Positions 1 through 9,564 are shown, numbered from the stretch's first letter. The stretch: DNA of 64,000 nt from Clostridium kluyveri (GCF_001902295.1 NZ_CP018335.1:1240001-1304000); one strand, 5' to 3'. The notes: generated from the letters alone by a model not told the origin. A program made the numbers and translations.

Positions 1-1239
1 GAAGTTATGCATATACAGGCAACTCTAAAAAAGATAGGATATAATCCCGGAGCAATAGATGGAATATATGGTACAGATACTAAAAAAGCAGTGGAAATTT
101 TTCAGAGGAATCATGGCTTAATTGTAGATGGAATAATAGGACCTAATACTTATAGAATTTTAAGAAGTTTTATGTTAGGATATGATATGTATACCATTAG
201 AACAGGGGATACTCTGTACAGCATAGCTAAAAAATATGGAACTGACGTGTATGACATAATAGTAGCGAATCCTGGGATAGAACCTTTTCAATTGGTTCCA
301 GGTGTACAAGTCAAGGTACCTTATAATATAGATGTGGTAGATACAAATATAGATTACACCTACAATATATTGGAAATGGATCTTATGGGATTAGAAGCTA
401 GGTATCCCTTTATAACTGTTGGCAGCATAGGAGAAAGTGTACTTGGAAAACAACTTTATTATGTGAAACTTGGTGTAGGCTCAAATGAAGTATCATATAA
501 TGGAGTTCATCATTCATTGGAATGGATAACGGCTCCACTTTTAATGAAATTTATAGAAAATTTTGCCAGAGCATACAGCCGAGGAGAGAATATAAGGGGA
601 TATAATATAGGAGATATATGGAGAAATAGTAGTATATATATAGTTCCTATGGTAAATCCTGATGGAGTAGAACTTGTTTTAAACGGATTAAGTAGGAATA
701 ATCCTTTTTACTATGATTTAAAAAGATGGAATAATGGTAGTGAAGATTTTTCTAAAGATTGGCAGGCCAATAATAGAGGGGTAGATATTAATCATAATTA
801 TAATGCCATGTGGCAGCTTTCAAAAGAAGCAGAAGCTTCCTATGGGGTGTATGGACCTGGACCTACCAGATACTCAGGACCTTATCCTGTATCGGAACCT
901 GAGACAAAGGCTATGGTAAGATTCACAAATAGCCATAATTTTAGATTGGTATTAGCATATCATAGTCAAGGAGAAGTTATTTACTGGCAGTATGGTGAAG
1001 TAACTCCTTCAGAGTCAAGAAGAATAGGAGAGTTGTTTGCTAAAGCCAGTGGTTATTCTTTAGAAGAAACTACGGGAATAGCATCTTATGCGGGATATAA
1101 AGACTGGTTTATACAAGATCATAGGAGACCTGGATTTACTATAGAAGTAGGCAAAGGAAAAAACCCCCTTCCTATAAGTCAATTTGATAAAATATATGAG
1201 GATAATGAGGAAATACTTTTGCTTGCATCTGTAATATGA
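1..1239 (+). CDS. M14-family zinc carboxypeptidase with peptidoglycan-binding and LysM domains (5' partial)
   Basis: Probable gamma-D-glutamyl-diaminopimelate peptidase acting on peptidoglycan stem peptides at the cell surface or spore. Numbering from the Met at 7: a peptidoglycan-binding_1 repeat (about 1-52, DGIYG and DGIIG motifs), a LysM domain (about 60-105, RTGDTLYSIAKKYG) and an M14 carboxypeptidase domain (about 115-410). The zinc motif HSLE is at about 169-172, with later AYHSQGE and a catalytic-type Glu in FTIEVGKG. The reading frame is open to base 1, and the first residues (VMHIQATL) are already inside the peptidoglycan-binding repeat, so the true start most likely lies outside the window. 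No signal peptide is visible in the part shown. A strong hairpin follows the stop. Family assignment is firm; the exact substrate is inferred. Confidence 0.9.
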   Translation, partial: EVMHIQATLKKIGYNPGAIDGIYGTDTKKAVEIFQRNHGLIVDGIIGPNTYRILRSFMLGYDMYTIRTGDTLYSIAKKYGTDVYDIIVANPGIEPFQLVPGVQVKVPYNIDVVDTNIDYTYNILEMDLMGLEARYPFITVGSIGESVLGKQLYYVKLGVGSNEVSYNGVHHSLEWITAPLLMKFIENFARAYSRGENIRGYNIGDIWRNSSIYIVPMVNPDGVELVLNGLSRNNPFYYDLKRWNNGSEDFSKDWQANNRGVDINHNYNAMWQLSKEAEASYGVYGPGPTRYSGPYPVSEPETKAMVRFTNSHNFRLVLAYHSQGEVIYWQYGEVTPSESRRIGELFAKASGYSLEETTGIASYAGYKDWFIQDHRRPGFTIEVGKGKNPLPISQFDKIYEDNEEILLLASVI

Positions 1240-1268
1240 TGTATTCCACCTCTTCAGGTGGAATACAT
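1239..1268. terminator. Perfect 13-bp hairpin after the peptidase gene
   Basis: ATGTATTCCACCT / AGGTGGAATACAT with a CTTC loop begins at the last base of the peptidase stop codon. The stem is perfect, but a long T tract is missing. It may be a terminator or an RNA 3'-end stabiliser. The same CCACCT/AGGTGG core recurs in the dispersed element just downstream, so it may be derived from it. Confidence 0.55.
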
Positions 1269-1280
1269 AGGGATTTAAAT

Positions 1281-1375
1281 ACAATTATCAAATGATTCAG
1301 GTGGAGGTTGCTATAGAGAGATGATTATATCCCACTTTGAAGAAGATAGGAGTATTAGCTAATTACCACCCTTGG
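1281..1375 (-). repeat. Degenerate copy (A) of the dispersed structured element
   Basis: Read on the minus strand, this stretch contains CTCTATAGCAACCTCCACC followed by TGAATCATTTGATAA, matching the 3' part of the full copies at 55926-56136 and 59372-59533. It also retains part of the upstream domain (on the plus strand, GGAGTATTAGCTAATTACC). The central TAGCGCG...GGATAA portion is missing. It lies directly downstream of the yaaR-like gene on the same strand and points at the 3' end of the convergent peptidase gene. No coding potential. Confidence 0.6.
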
Positions 1376-1382
1376 AAAAATT

Positions 1383-1805
1383 TTATTTGTATATATCTAC
1401 TAAAAGGCCACTTATATCATCAATAGTAGCAGCTACATTTAAATTTTCCTTCTGTTCGTTCATTAATAGTTCAGTAAGTTCTTCCAGTTTTCTGTCTATA
1501 GTATCTACGGTTATAAAATATTGTGTTTGCCAAAAGCTTATATCCTTTTTTACATTATACATATACTTTAATACTGACTCCAGATATTCTTGTATCATCT
1601 TTTTGTAACTTCTAACGTCTGCATAACATTTTGTTATGGATAGTCTATTTCCCTTTTTTTTAATATTATCGAACATGTTTTTTAGTTCTTGTTCTGACTT
1701 TTTTTCCATCTGAGAATTAAAGCTTTGAGAAAAATCCTTTTTTATTTTTATACTTTTATTCTTAGAAGAAGGGGCAGAAGATCTACCGATTCTAGAAACT
1801 TCCAT
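1383..1805 (-). CDS. YaaR/DUF327 family protein
   Basis: 140-residue soluble, Lys/Glu-rich helical protein. The N-terminus (MEVSRIGRSS...) is followed by a charged linker, then the family core with LSITKCYADVRSYKKMIQEY at about residues 55-74 and a helical C-terminus ending in DDISGLLVDIYK. This matches the Firmicute YaaR (DUF327) family in length and motif; its function is poorly known. The start is supported by a GGAGGT site seven bases upstream. The gene is divergent from the P-type ATPase and convergent with the peptidase. Here it is not next to holB or tmk, its common neighbours, within the visible sequence. Confidence 0.8.
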   Translation of the reverse strand: MEVSRIGRSSAPSSKNKSIKIKKDFSQSFNSQMEKKSEQELKNMFDNIKKKGNRLSITKCYADVRSYKKMIQEYLESVLKYMYNVKKDISFWQTQYFITVDTIDRKLEELTELLMNEQKENLNVAATIDDISGLLVDIYK

Positions 1806-1985
1806 AATTTACCTCCGTGCTTTTATTAGAATATACTTATAAATTATTATATATAATATTTTCATAAAAATATAGTGAATTATATTAAAAATTATATCAA
1901 AAATAAAGTTAATCTGTAATAATTATTTGAAATAAGTATAAGATTATACTAAGTTCAAAAAATACAATAAAGGGTAGGTGATTTT

Positions 1986-4607
1986 ATGTGGTTCAAAAAA
2001 AGTGTTCAGGAGGTAATACAGGAATTAGATACAGATTCTATAAATGGTATTACTAGTGAAGAAGCAAAAATTAGAATAGAAAAATATGGACAAAATAAAT
2101 TAGCAGAAAAAAAGAAAAAGTCAATTTTAATACTTTTATTTGAACAGATAAACGATGTTCTTATATATATACTTTTGGCTGCGGCAGTAGTTTCTGCATT
2201 ACTTAATGAAATAAGTGATGCAATTATAATAGGTATTGTAATTATACTAAATGCAGTTATAGGTTTGGTTCAGGAGTCAAAAGCAGAAAAAGCACTGGAA
2301 TCTTTAAAAAAGCTTTCTGTACCTAAGGCACTGGTGAAAAGAGATGGAAAAATTATAGAAATTTCTTCAGAAGATGTAGTGCTTGGGGATATAGTAATTT
2401 TAGATGCAGGTAAATATGTTCCCTGTGATTTAAGGTTAATAGAAAGTGCAAATTTGAAAATAGAAGAATCAGCATTAACAGGAGAATCTGTACCTTCGGA
2501 AAAATATGCAGAGGATACCTTAAAAGAAGATGATGTAGCCCTTGGAGATCAGAGAAATATGGCTTTTATGTCTACATTGGTTACTTATGGCAGAGGAGTA
2601 GGAGTAGTTGTAGCTGCAGGTATGGACACAGAAATAGGGAAAATAGCCAAAATGCTTCATGACGATAGTAAAAATTTGACTCCTCTTCAGAAAAAATTGG
2701 CACAGCTTGGGAAAATGTTAGGTTTTGTAGTACTTATAATTTGTATTCTTATGTTTTTTGTAGCTGTGATTCAAAAGAGAGATTTATTCGAAATGTTTTT
2801 AACTGCTATAAGTCTTGCTGTAGCTGCTATTCCAGAAGGACTTCCAGCTATGGTTACCATAGTACTTGCAGTTGGGGTACAGAGAATGATAAAGAAGAAT
2901 GCCATAGTGAGAAAGCTTCCTGCTATAGAGACATTGGGGTCTGTAAATATAATATGTTCTGACAAGACTGGAACCCTAACTCAAAATAAAATGACAGTTA
3001 CAAAGTTTTATGCGGATGATACCTTAGATAATATTCTAAAGTTAGATGCAAATAATTTTATACATAAGAGACTTATAGAAAATATGGTGCTTTGTAATGA
3101 TGCTACTTATTCAGAGGATTCACAAACAGGGGATCCAACAGAAATTGCACTTTTAGAACTTGGCTTTAAGTTTAATATATTTAAAGATAGTGAAAGTAAA
3201 GCCCATATCAGGGCAAATGAAATACCTTTTGATTCTGATAGGAAGCTTATGACCACTTTAAATGAATATGGGGATAAGTATCATGTGATTACAAAAGGTG
3301 CAGTAGATAACTTAATAAAAATCTGCAGTTATATGTATTTGGGAGGTCATGTAGTAGATTTTACAGAAGAATTAAAATCTAAAGTAATAAAAGCTTCTGA
3401 TTCAATGTCAAAAGATGCTCTTAGAGTACTTGCAACTGCAGTTAAGGTGGAGGATTCATCAGATATTAAAATTGATTCCATGGAAAGTGAATTGATATTT
3501 GTAGGACTTGTGGGAATGATAGATCCACCTAGAGAAAATGTAAAAAAATCCATAGAAGAATGTAAAAACTCTGGTATAAGAACTGTTATGATTACAGGGG
3601 ATCATAAAAATACTGCCTATGCCATAGCAAAAGAACTGAGTATAGCAGAAGATAGTTCACAGGTAATACTGGGAGCTGAATTTGATAGAATGCCAGAAGA
3701 TGAGGTGGTGGATAGGATTGATAATTTAAGAGTTTTTGCAAGAGTGTCTCCAGAGCATAAGGTAAGAATAGTTAAGGCTTTAAAGCAAAAAGGGAATATA
3801 GTATCTATGACTGGAGATGGCGTAAATGACGCACCATCTTTAAAGGCTGCAGATATAGGAGTAGCTATGGGTATTACAGGAACAGATGTGGCAAAAGGTG
3901 CCTCTGATATGATACTTACAGATGATAACTTTTCAACTATTGTGGAAGCTGTAAAGGAAGGAAGAAATATATACAGTAATATAAGAAAATCTATAACATT
4001 TCTTCTTTCCTGTAATATAGGAGAGATAATAGCTTTATTTATAGGAATAATCTTAGGGTGGCCTGCGGTCTTAAGACCTATTCATCTTCTATGGGTGAAT
4101 CTCATAACAGATAGTCTGCCAGCTTTGGCATTGGGAGTAGATCCAGATGATCCTGATATAATGAAAGAAAAACCTAGAGATCAAAAAGAAGGATTATTTT
4201 CAGGAAGAAATGGTACTTTCTTAATAGGAAATGGTATTTTAATAGGTATAATTACCTTGTTCGCCTTTTATATAGGAATTAAAATATATCCAAATTCTGT
4301 TACACATGCACAGACTATGTCTTTTGTAGTACTCAGTATATCTCAATTAATCTATACTTTAAGCATAAGACATAATAAAAAATCCATATTTGAAATTGGG
4401 GTTTTTACCAATAAATATTTAATAGGGGCTATAATTTTAGGTATAATACTTCAGAATATAGTTATTACAGTGCCTTTCTTAGCTTCAGTATTTAAAGTAT
4501 TTACTCTTACACCAAATGACTGGATGTTTGTTATTCTCCTGTCACTTATACCTCTCATTATAAATGAAATTGCAAAAATAATTTATAATAAAATAGAACG
4601 AAAGTAA
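1986..4607 (+). CDS. Cation-translocating P-type ATPase, calcium type
   Basis: 873-residue P2-type ATPase that exports (or sequesters) Ca2+ or a related cation. In order: cation_ATPase_N (about 5-75), TM pair 1-2, actuator domain with the TGES loop (SALTGESVP, about 165), TM3-4 with the ion-binding PEGLPA motif (about 283), phosphorylation motif CSDKTGTLT (about 325), nucleotide-binding domain, hinge TGDGVNDAPSLKAADIG (about 618), and four to six C-terminal TM helices. GTDVAKGASDMIL is typical of SERCA/PMCA-like bacterial pumps. Full length; start follows AGGGTAGGTG. Monocistronic, closed by a strong bidirectional hairpin. Substrate inferred from family; Ca2+ is most likely. Confidence 0.9.
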   Translation: MWFKKSVQEVIQELDTDSINGITSEEAKIRIEKYGQNKLAEKKKKSILILLFEQINDVLIYILLAAAVVSALLNEISDAIIIGIVIILNAVIGLVQESKAEKALESLKKLSVPKALVKRDGKIIEISSEDVVLGDIVILDAGKYVPCDLRLIESANLKIEESALTGESVPSEKYAEDTLKEDDVALGDQRNMAFMSTLVTYGRGVGVVVAAGMDTEIGKIAKMLHDDSKNLTPLQKKLAQLGKMLGFVVLIICILMFFVAVIQKRDLFEMFLTAISLAVAAIPEGLPAMVTIVLAVGVQRMIKKNAIVRKLPAIETLGSVNIICSDKTGTLTQNKMTVTKFYADDTLDNILKLDANNFIHKRLIENMVLCNDATYSEDSQTGDPTEIALLELGFKFNIFKDSESKAHIRANEIPFDSDRKLMTTLNEYGDKYHVITKGAVDNLIKICSYMYLGGHVVDFTEELKSKVIKASDSMSKDALRVLATAVKVEDSSDIKIDSMESELIFVGLVGMIDPPRENVKKSIEECKNSGIRTVMITGDHKNTAYAIAKELSIAEDSSQVILGAEFDRMPEDEVVDRIDNLRVFARVSPEHKVRIVKALKQKGNIVSMTGDGVNDAPSLKAADIGVAMGITGTDVAKGASDMILTDDNFSTIVEAVKEGRNIYSNIRKSITFLLSCNIGEIIALFIGIILGWPAVLRPIHLLWVNLITDSLPALALGVDPDDPDIMKEKPRDQKEGLFSGRNGTFLIGNGILIGIITLFAFYIGIKIYPNSVTHAQTMSFVVLSISQLIYTLSIRHNKKSIFEIGVFTNKYLIGAIILGIILQNIVITVPFLASVFKVFTLTPNDWMFVILLSLIPLIINEIAKIIYNKIERK

Positions 4608-4611
4608 TAAT

Positions 4612-4653
4612 CTATTTCTAAGCTTTAAGAATATTTAATTTTTAAAGCTTAGA
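4612..4653. terminator. Bidirectional terminator between P-ATPase and cvfB
   Basis: A stem pairs TTTCTAAGCTTTAA with TTAAAGCTTAGAAA around an AT-rich loop. It lies between two convergent genes and has A/T runs on both sides, so it can serve both strands. Confidence 0.75.
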
Positions 4654-4668
4654 AATTTAAAAAATCTC

Positions 4669-5541
4669 TTAGAGCTTTTTCAGTTTTGTGCCTTTCTCAT
4701 CCTGTGTTATTAAGTTTCTTTTCATAAGTCCGCCTAAGGCATTTTTAAAGTAATTTTTACTTTCATGAAAAACACGTTTTATATCTTCAGGAGAACTCTT
4801 GTCATTATAAGGCATAAAACCATTATGATTTTTCAGATAATTTAAAATAGATTCTTCCAGAGATATTCTTTCATATTTGGGTGTTTTTCTTGGAGTAAGA
4901 CTCAGCTTGCCGTCTTCATATATGTTCTTTATCCTGAGCTTTAGTTCATCACCGGGATAAAGATTCATGTAATATTCATTTTTTAGTATTACACCCCTAT
5001 AAACATTATCCACAGCTATCATGGCACTGTCGTTAGTTTGAAATCCATAGACTATACCAGTTACTTCAGAACCTATGGTATATTTTTGTTCTATTTGTTC
5101 TGGTTTAGTATCAGTTATTGTAAGGAGATATTTATCTATATCTGTGGTAGCTGCTATTCTGTTGGTTTTATCTAAATATATGTAAAAAAGATAATACTTT
5201 TCAGGAAGCAGTGGGTATTTTTGCTCTGAAAGGGGTACAAGAACATCTCTTTCCAGTCCTATGTCTATGAAGCTTCCAAAACTTGTATTTGATACTACCT
5301 TTAAATAAGCAAGGTTTTCTACGGTAGCTAAGGGAGCCTTTAAAGTGGCTATCAATCTGTCTTTTGAATCTTTGTATATAAAAGCATTTACCTCGTCTCC
5401 TACAGAGAGAAGATCTTCTTCATCGTTACTTTTTGGAAGAAGTATATCATCTTTAGTTTTACCAGTCTCCGCATCAAGATAATAACCAAAGGATGCTTTT
5501 CTCACTATTTTTAGAGTGTTGAATTTTCCTATAAGAACCAA
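4669..5541 (-). CDS. cvfB: CvfB-type S1 RNA-binding protein
   Basis: 290-residue protein of the CvfB/YitL family, with N-terminal and central S1-like RNA-binding OB folds and a C-terminal winged helix. Visible S1 signatures are SFGYYLDAETG (about 18-28), NTSFGSFIDIGL (about 85-96) and VTGIVYGFQTNDSAMIAVDN (about 160). The C-terminal LMKRNLIT..KGTKL segment fits the winged helix. In staphylococci CvfB influences virulence-factor expression; here the role is presumably general RNA binding. The start is TTG, preceded by AAAGGAAG. It is convergent with the P-type ATPase and alone on its strand. Confidence 0.85.
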   Translation of the reverse strand: MVLIGKFNTLKIVRKASFGYYLDAETGKTKDDILLPKSNDEEDLLSVGDEVNAFIYKDSKDRLIATLKAPLATVENLAYLKVVSNTSFGSFIDIGLERDVLVPLSEQKYPLLPEKYYLFYIYLDKTNRIAATTDIDKYLLTITDTKPEQIEQKYTIGSEVTGIVYGFQTNDSAMIAVDNVYRGVILKNEYYMNLYPGDELKLRIKNIYEDGKLSLTPRKTPKYERISLEESILNYLKNHNGFMPYNDKSSPEDIKRVFHESKNYFKNALGGLMKRNLITQDEKGTKLKKL

Positions 5542-5765
5542 CTGTATTTCACTTCCTTTTTTATATTTTGTTCAAAGCTTATTATATACTATGTAAATGA
5601 AAAACTCCAACTTAGTTTTAAACTGAAGCTAAGAATACTGTATTTACACTTTTTATCTTTAAATCTATTTTGTAAATCGTATATGGAATCTTTATTCTTT
5701 GTTTGATAAAATTAAAATATAGCAAAGATGAATGAAAACTATGAAAAAGGGGTGTATTTTTAATA

Positions 5766-5873
5766 TGCAGGTTAAATCCCAAAGTAGATTTTGCATTTAA
5801 GAAATTATTTGGAAGTCCCGAAAATAAAGACATATTAATTTCATTTATAAATTCAGTACTTTCGGAAATATAA
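5766..5873 (+). pseudogene. Fragment of an Rpn/YhgA-like PD-(D/E)XK nuclease-transposase gene
   Basis: A short open stretch encodes LNPKVDFAFKKLFGSPENKD followed by ILISFINSVLSEI and a stop. This is the characteristic N-terminus of Rpn/PDDEXK-family 'transposase' proteins (normally about 280-330 aa). Only about 36 codons remain; no start codon with a ribosome site and no downstream continuation is visible. It explains part of the 5542-5967 intergenic stretch. A minus-strand ORF over the same bases is only its antisense. Confidence 0.65.
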
Positions 5874-5967
5874 AGCTCTGTTACCTTGGGAACAAATATT
5901 TTGTGTCTATACTTATAATGCATATAAGTATATAATAAGATTAGACTATTACCAAGGAGGAAGAAAT

Positions 5968-7884
5968 ATGTCATCAATGGATTTTATAAGGATAGCAGCA
6001 GCATGCCCCTTAACAAATGTAGCAGATATAGAATTTAATTTAAATAATATAAAGATATGTATAGATAAGGCTTTAACAGAAAAATCAAAACTTGTGGTAT
6101 TTCCAGAGCTTTCTATGACATCCTATACCTGTGCAGATCTTTTTGAACAGCAATTGCTCCTGGAAAAATCCACAGAGGCTTTAAAAAATCTTTGTGATTA
6201 TTCCAAGGATAAAGATATACTCATAGCAGTAGGAGCACCTCTTGCATTTAATTATTGTTTATATAATTGTGCATATATAATATTCGATGGTGAAATTTTA
6301 GGTGTTGTGCCTAAAAGCTATATTCCAAATTATGAAGAGTTTTATGAAAAAAGATGGTTTACAGAGGGGCTGCATATTATAGATGAAAGGGTGGATTTAT
6401 ATTTTCAAAAGGATATACCTTTTGGAGTGAATTTAATATTTACCTGTGGAAAGTTTAAATTTGCTTTTGAAATATGTGAGGACTTATGGGCTGTAATACC
6501 ACCAAGCAGTTATTTAACTCTTATGGGTGCAAATATCATAGGAAATCTTTCTGCATCCAATGAAATCGTAAGCAAGTCTTTTTACAGGAGAAATCTGGTA
6601 TCTTCCCAAAGTGCAAGATGTATGTGTTCCTATATGTATGTTTCGTCTGGAGTATTTGAGTCTTCTACAGATTTGGTATTTAGCGGAGACTTGTGCATTT
6701 GTGAAAACGGTACATTGTTAAAAGCCAATGAAAGATTTAATAGGGACAATGAAGTTGTTACTTCAATTGTAGATTTGGGTAGATTGAATAATCAAAGGTT
6801 GAAAAATGTGAGCTTTAGAGATAATGTAAAGAAATGTTCACAAAAGCCTGTAAATATAGAATTTCAATTTGAAAATTTAGATTGTGGAGAGTTTGATAGA
6901 AATATTGACAAACATCCTTTTGTACCCTCAAATGAAGATGAGAGAGAAGCAAGATGCAGAGAAATATTTAATATACAGACTTCAGCCCTTGCAAAAAGAG
7001 TGAGTCATACTAATTTAAAAAAGGCAGTTATAGGTATATCTGGAGGGCTTGATTCTACATTAGCACTGCTGGTTACAGTGAAAACTTTTGACGTTCTTAA
7101 AATTTCAAGGAAAAATATAATAACTATAACTATGCCGGGATTTGGAACTACAGACAGGACTTATAACAATGCGGTGAGCTTGTGTAAAAATTTAGGTACG
7201 GAATTTAGAGAAATAAACATAGTAGATGCTTGTCTTCAACATTTTAAGGATATTTCTCATGACAGAAATATACATGATGTAACCTATGAAAATGTTCAGG
7301 CAAGGGAAAGAACTCAAATTATAATGGATATAGCAAATAAAGAAGGGGGCCTTGCAATTGGTACAGGAGATCTGTCGGAACTTGCCCTTGGATGGTGTAC
7401 TTATAATGGAGATCATATGTCCATGTATGGAGTAAATTGTTCTGTTCCTAAAACTCTTGTGAGATATTTAGTTAGATATGTTGCAGATAGGGAGGTTTCA
7501 AAAAATATAGGTGATATTTTAATAGATGTATTAAATACTCCTGTAAGTCCAGAACTTCTTCCTAAAGGAAAAGATGGTGAGATATCTCAAAAAACTGAAG
7601 ATATAGTAGGACCTTATGAACTTCATGATTTCTTTTTATATTATTTTGTAAGACATAATTATTCCCACAAAAAGATATTATTTTTAGCAAAACATGCATT
7701 TAAAGATGACTATGATATTAGCACTATTGAGAAATGGCTTAATATGTTTATAAGGAGATTCTTTACTCAGCAGTTTAAGCGTTCTGCAATTCCAGATGGT
7801 CCTAAGGTGGGTACTGTAAGTTTATCTCCAAGAGGTGACTGGAGAATGCCTTCAGATGCCAGTTTTAATTTATGGCTTGAATAA
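5968..7884 (+). CDS. nadE: Glutamine-dependent NAD+ synthetase
   Basis: 638-residue two-domain enzyme making NAD+ from deamido-NAD+, ATP and glutamine. The N-terminal nitrilase-type glutaminase domain (about 1-290) shows the Glu-Lys-Cys triad: FPELSMTSY (Glu about 46), VPKSYIPNYEEFYEKRWF (Lys about 115) and FAFEICEDLWA (Cys about 172). The C-terminal synthetase domain has the PP-loop SGGLDSTLAL at about 357. It also has the GTGDLSELALGWCTYNGDHM segment. Length and layout match the bacterial glutamine-dependent class. Start ATG follows AAGGAGG. Followed by an nfeD/SPFH pair after a short gap; whether they are co-transcribed is unclear. Confidence 0.95.
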   Translation: MSSMDFIRIAAACPLTNVADIEFNLNNIKICIDKALTEKSKLVVFPELSMTSYTCADLFEQQLLLEKSTEALKNLCDYSKDKDILIAVGAPLAFNYCLYNCAYIIFDGEILGVVPKSYIPNYEEFYEKRWFTEGLHIIDERVDLYFQKDIPFGVNLIFTCGKFKFAFEICEDLWAVIPPSSYLTLMGANIIGNLSASNEIVSKSFYRRNLVSSQSARCMCSYMYVSSGVFESSTDLVFSGDLCICENGTLLKANERFNRDNEVVTSIVDLGRLNNQRLKNVSFRDNVKKCSQKPVNIEFQFENLDCGEFDRNIDKHPFVPSNEDEREARCREIFNIQTSALAKRVSHTNLKKAVIGISGGLDSTLALLVTVKTFDVLKISRKNIITITMPGFGTTDRTYNNAVSLCKNLGTEFREINIVDACLQHFKDISHDRNIHDVTYENVQARERTQIIMDIANKEGGLAIGTGDLSELALGWCTYNGDHMSMYGVNCSVPKTLVRYLVRYVADREVSKNIGDILIDVLNTPVSPELLPKGKDGEISQKTEDIVGPYELHDFFLYYFVRHNYSHKKILFLAKHAFKDDYDISTIEKWLNMFIRRFFTQQFKRSAIPDGPKVGTVSLSPRGDWRMPSDASFNLWLE

Positions 7885-7918
7885 AGAATAAACAATTTTA
7901 GTAGTGAAAGGAGGAAGT

Positions 7919-8344
7919 ATGTATAATAGTATTATTTTATGGGTTATAATTGGAATAGTGGCCCTATCAGTAGACATAATAACAAGCAGCTTTCTATTTG
8001 TATGGTTTACGGTGGGAGCCATTGGAGCAATTATAGCTGAAATATTGAATTACCCCTTTATAACTCAGCTTATGGTATTTCTAGTAATTAGCGTAGTACT
8101 TATAGTTATTTGTTATCCAATAGTAAAGAAAAATATTAAAAAATATGTAAAACCTACTCCTCTCAGAGAAGAAACCTATGTGGGAAAGGAAATTGTTGTA
8201 GATGAAGAGATGGTTAAAAATAATGCTTTAAGGATTGATGGAGTTTACTGGAATATAAAAAATCAGGGAGATGCCTTAAAAAAGGGTGACATGGTGAAAG
8301 TAACTGCATTGGAGGGAAATAGATTAATTATAAAGAAAATATAA
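7919..8344 (+). CDS. NfeD-like membrane protein
   Basis: 141-residue integral membrane protein: three or so N-terminal hydrophobic helices (about 1-80, including VGAIGAIIAEIL) and a C-terminal soluble OB-fold of NfeD type (about 95-141, ending in KGDMVKVTALEGNRLIIKKI). The OB-fold NfeD proteins act with SPFH/stomatin partners in membrane microdomains. The partner gene follows directly, which supports the call. The start at 7919 is chosen because AAAGGAGG sits just upstream; an upstream in-frame ATG would overlap that ribosome site. It lacks the ClpP-like protease domain of long NfeD proteins. Confidence 0.85.
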   Translation: MYNSIILWVIIGIVALSVDIITSSFLFVWFTVGAIGAIIAEILNYPFITQLMVFLVISVVLIVICYPIVKKNIKKYVKPTPLREETYVGKEIVVDEEMVKNNALRIDGVYWNIKNQGDALKKGDMVKVTALEGNRLIIKKI

Positions 8345-8398
8345 GCTGTGTATGCTAGGCAATGATTAATTATTTATAGTTTAAGGAGGATAAGTATC

Positions 8399-9343
8399 AT
8401 GGGTACAATTGTAATTTTAATTATAGTTATAATTATTTTAGCAGCGGTGGTATCTTCTATTAAGATTGTAAATACTGGGTATGTTACAATTATAGAGAGA
8501 CTGGGTCAATTTCACAGGACACTTGAACCAGGATGGCATTTCATAATTCCTTTCATTGATTTCGTAAGGAGAAAGGTTTCAACTAAGCAGCAGATACTTG
8601 ATATTGAACCCCAAAGTGTTATAACCAAGGACAATGTAAAGATATCTATAGACAATGTTATTTTTTATAGAGTGTTAAGTCCAAAGGATGCTATATACAA
8701 TATAGAAGATTATAGAGCAGGTATAGTTTTTTCAACTATTACCAACATGAGAAATATTGTAGGTAATATGACTTTAGATGAGGTGCTTTCAGGAAGAGAT
8801 CAAATAAACGGAGAACTTTTAAGGGTGGTAGATGATATAACAGATGCCTATGGAATAAAAATATTGTCTGTAGAAATTAAAAATATTATGCCTCCTGCTG
8901 AAATACAACAGGCCATGGAAAAACAGATGAGGGCCGAAAGAGATAAAAGAGCTGTAATACTTCAAGCAGAAGGACAAAAACAAAGTGACATAGCAAGAGC
9001 AGAGGGAGAAAAACAGGCTAAAATACTTCAAGCGGAAGCCGAAAAGGAAGCAAATATTAGAAGGGCAGAAGGACTTAGACAATCTCAAATGTTAGAAGCA
9101 GAAGGTAAGGCAATGGCAATAAAATCTGTTGCAGAAGCAGAAGCAGAGGCTATTAATTTGGTAAATAGATCCATAATAGATTCTGGTACGGATGAAAAGG
9201 TAATAGCTTTAAAACAAATAGAGGCATTAAAAGAAATGGCTAAAAATCCAGCAAATAAGCTTATACTTCCAAATGAGGCCATATCATCTCTTGGAAATAT
9301 GGCAGCAATAGCTGATATGCTGCAGGTAAATAAAGTTAAATAA
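8399..9343 (+). CDS. SPFH/band-7 (stomatin/QmcA-like) membrane protein
   Basis: 314-residue protein with one N-terminal TM helix (about 2-21) and a band-7 domain (about 22-185, with NTGYVTIIERLGQFHRTLEP and PGWHFIIPFIDFV). A long Ala/Glu/Lys/Gln-rich coiled coil follows (about 185-265, repeats of the QAEGxKQ type), then a tail ending near SLGNMAAIADMLQV. Typical of prokaryotic stomatins that oligomerise at the membrane with NfeD proteins, here encoded immediately upstream. Start ATG after AAGGAGG. A stem-loop with a T tract ends the unit. Molecular role in the cell is not settled for the family. Confidence 0.9.
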   Translation: MGTIVILIIVIIILAAVVSSIKIVNTGYVTIIERLGQFHRTLEPGWHFIIPFIDFVRRKVSTKQQILDIEPQSVITKDNVKISIDNVIFYRVLSPKDAIYNIEDYRAGIVFSTITNMRNIVGNMTLDEVLSGRDQINGELLRVVDDITDAYGIKILSVEIKNIMPPAEIQQAMEKQMRAERDKRAVILQAEGQKQSDIARAEGEKQAKILQAEAEKEANIRRAEGLRQSQMLEAEGKAMAIKSVAEAEAEAINLVNRSIIDSGTDEKVIALKQIEALKEMAKNPANKLILPNEAISSLGNMAAIADMLQVNKVK

Positions 9344-9360
9344 TGTTTAAAGTGAAAATG

Positions 9361-9406
9361 GAGTGTGACAGGGATAACAAGGTTAGCCTGTGGCACTCTA
9401 TTTTTT
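9361..9406 (+). terminator. Terminator after nfeD-SPFH pair
   Basis: GAGTGTGACAGG pairs with CCTGTGGCACTC (one imperfect region) and is followed by TATTTTTT. It ends the NfeD/SPFH transcription unit. Confidence 0.75.
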
Positions 9407-9564
9407 ATGTTATTTTATATGGAATGGACAAGTAATTGTAATAATATAGAATATACTAATATATAATAGAATATCAAGTGATTGTAAAGAAGATGATGTT
9501 TAAAACTGAAACTAAAGAGGAAAATAAGATTTAATATTAAAAATAGATAAAGGGCGTGATATTT

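Noticed and set aside
5618..5977. 119-aa minus-strand ORF between cvfB and nadE
   Set aside because: It overlaps the start of nadE, runs antisense through the Rpn fragment, has no ribosome site and resembles no family.
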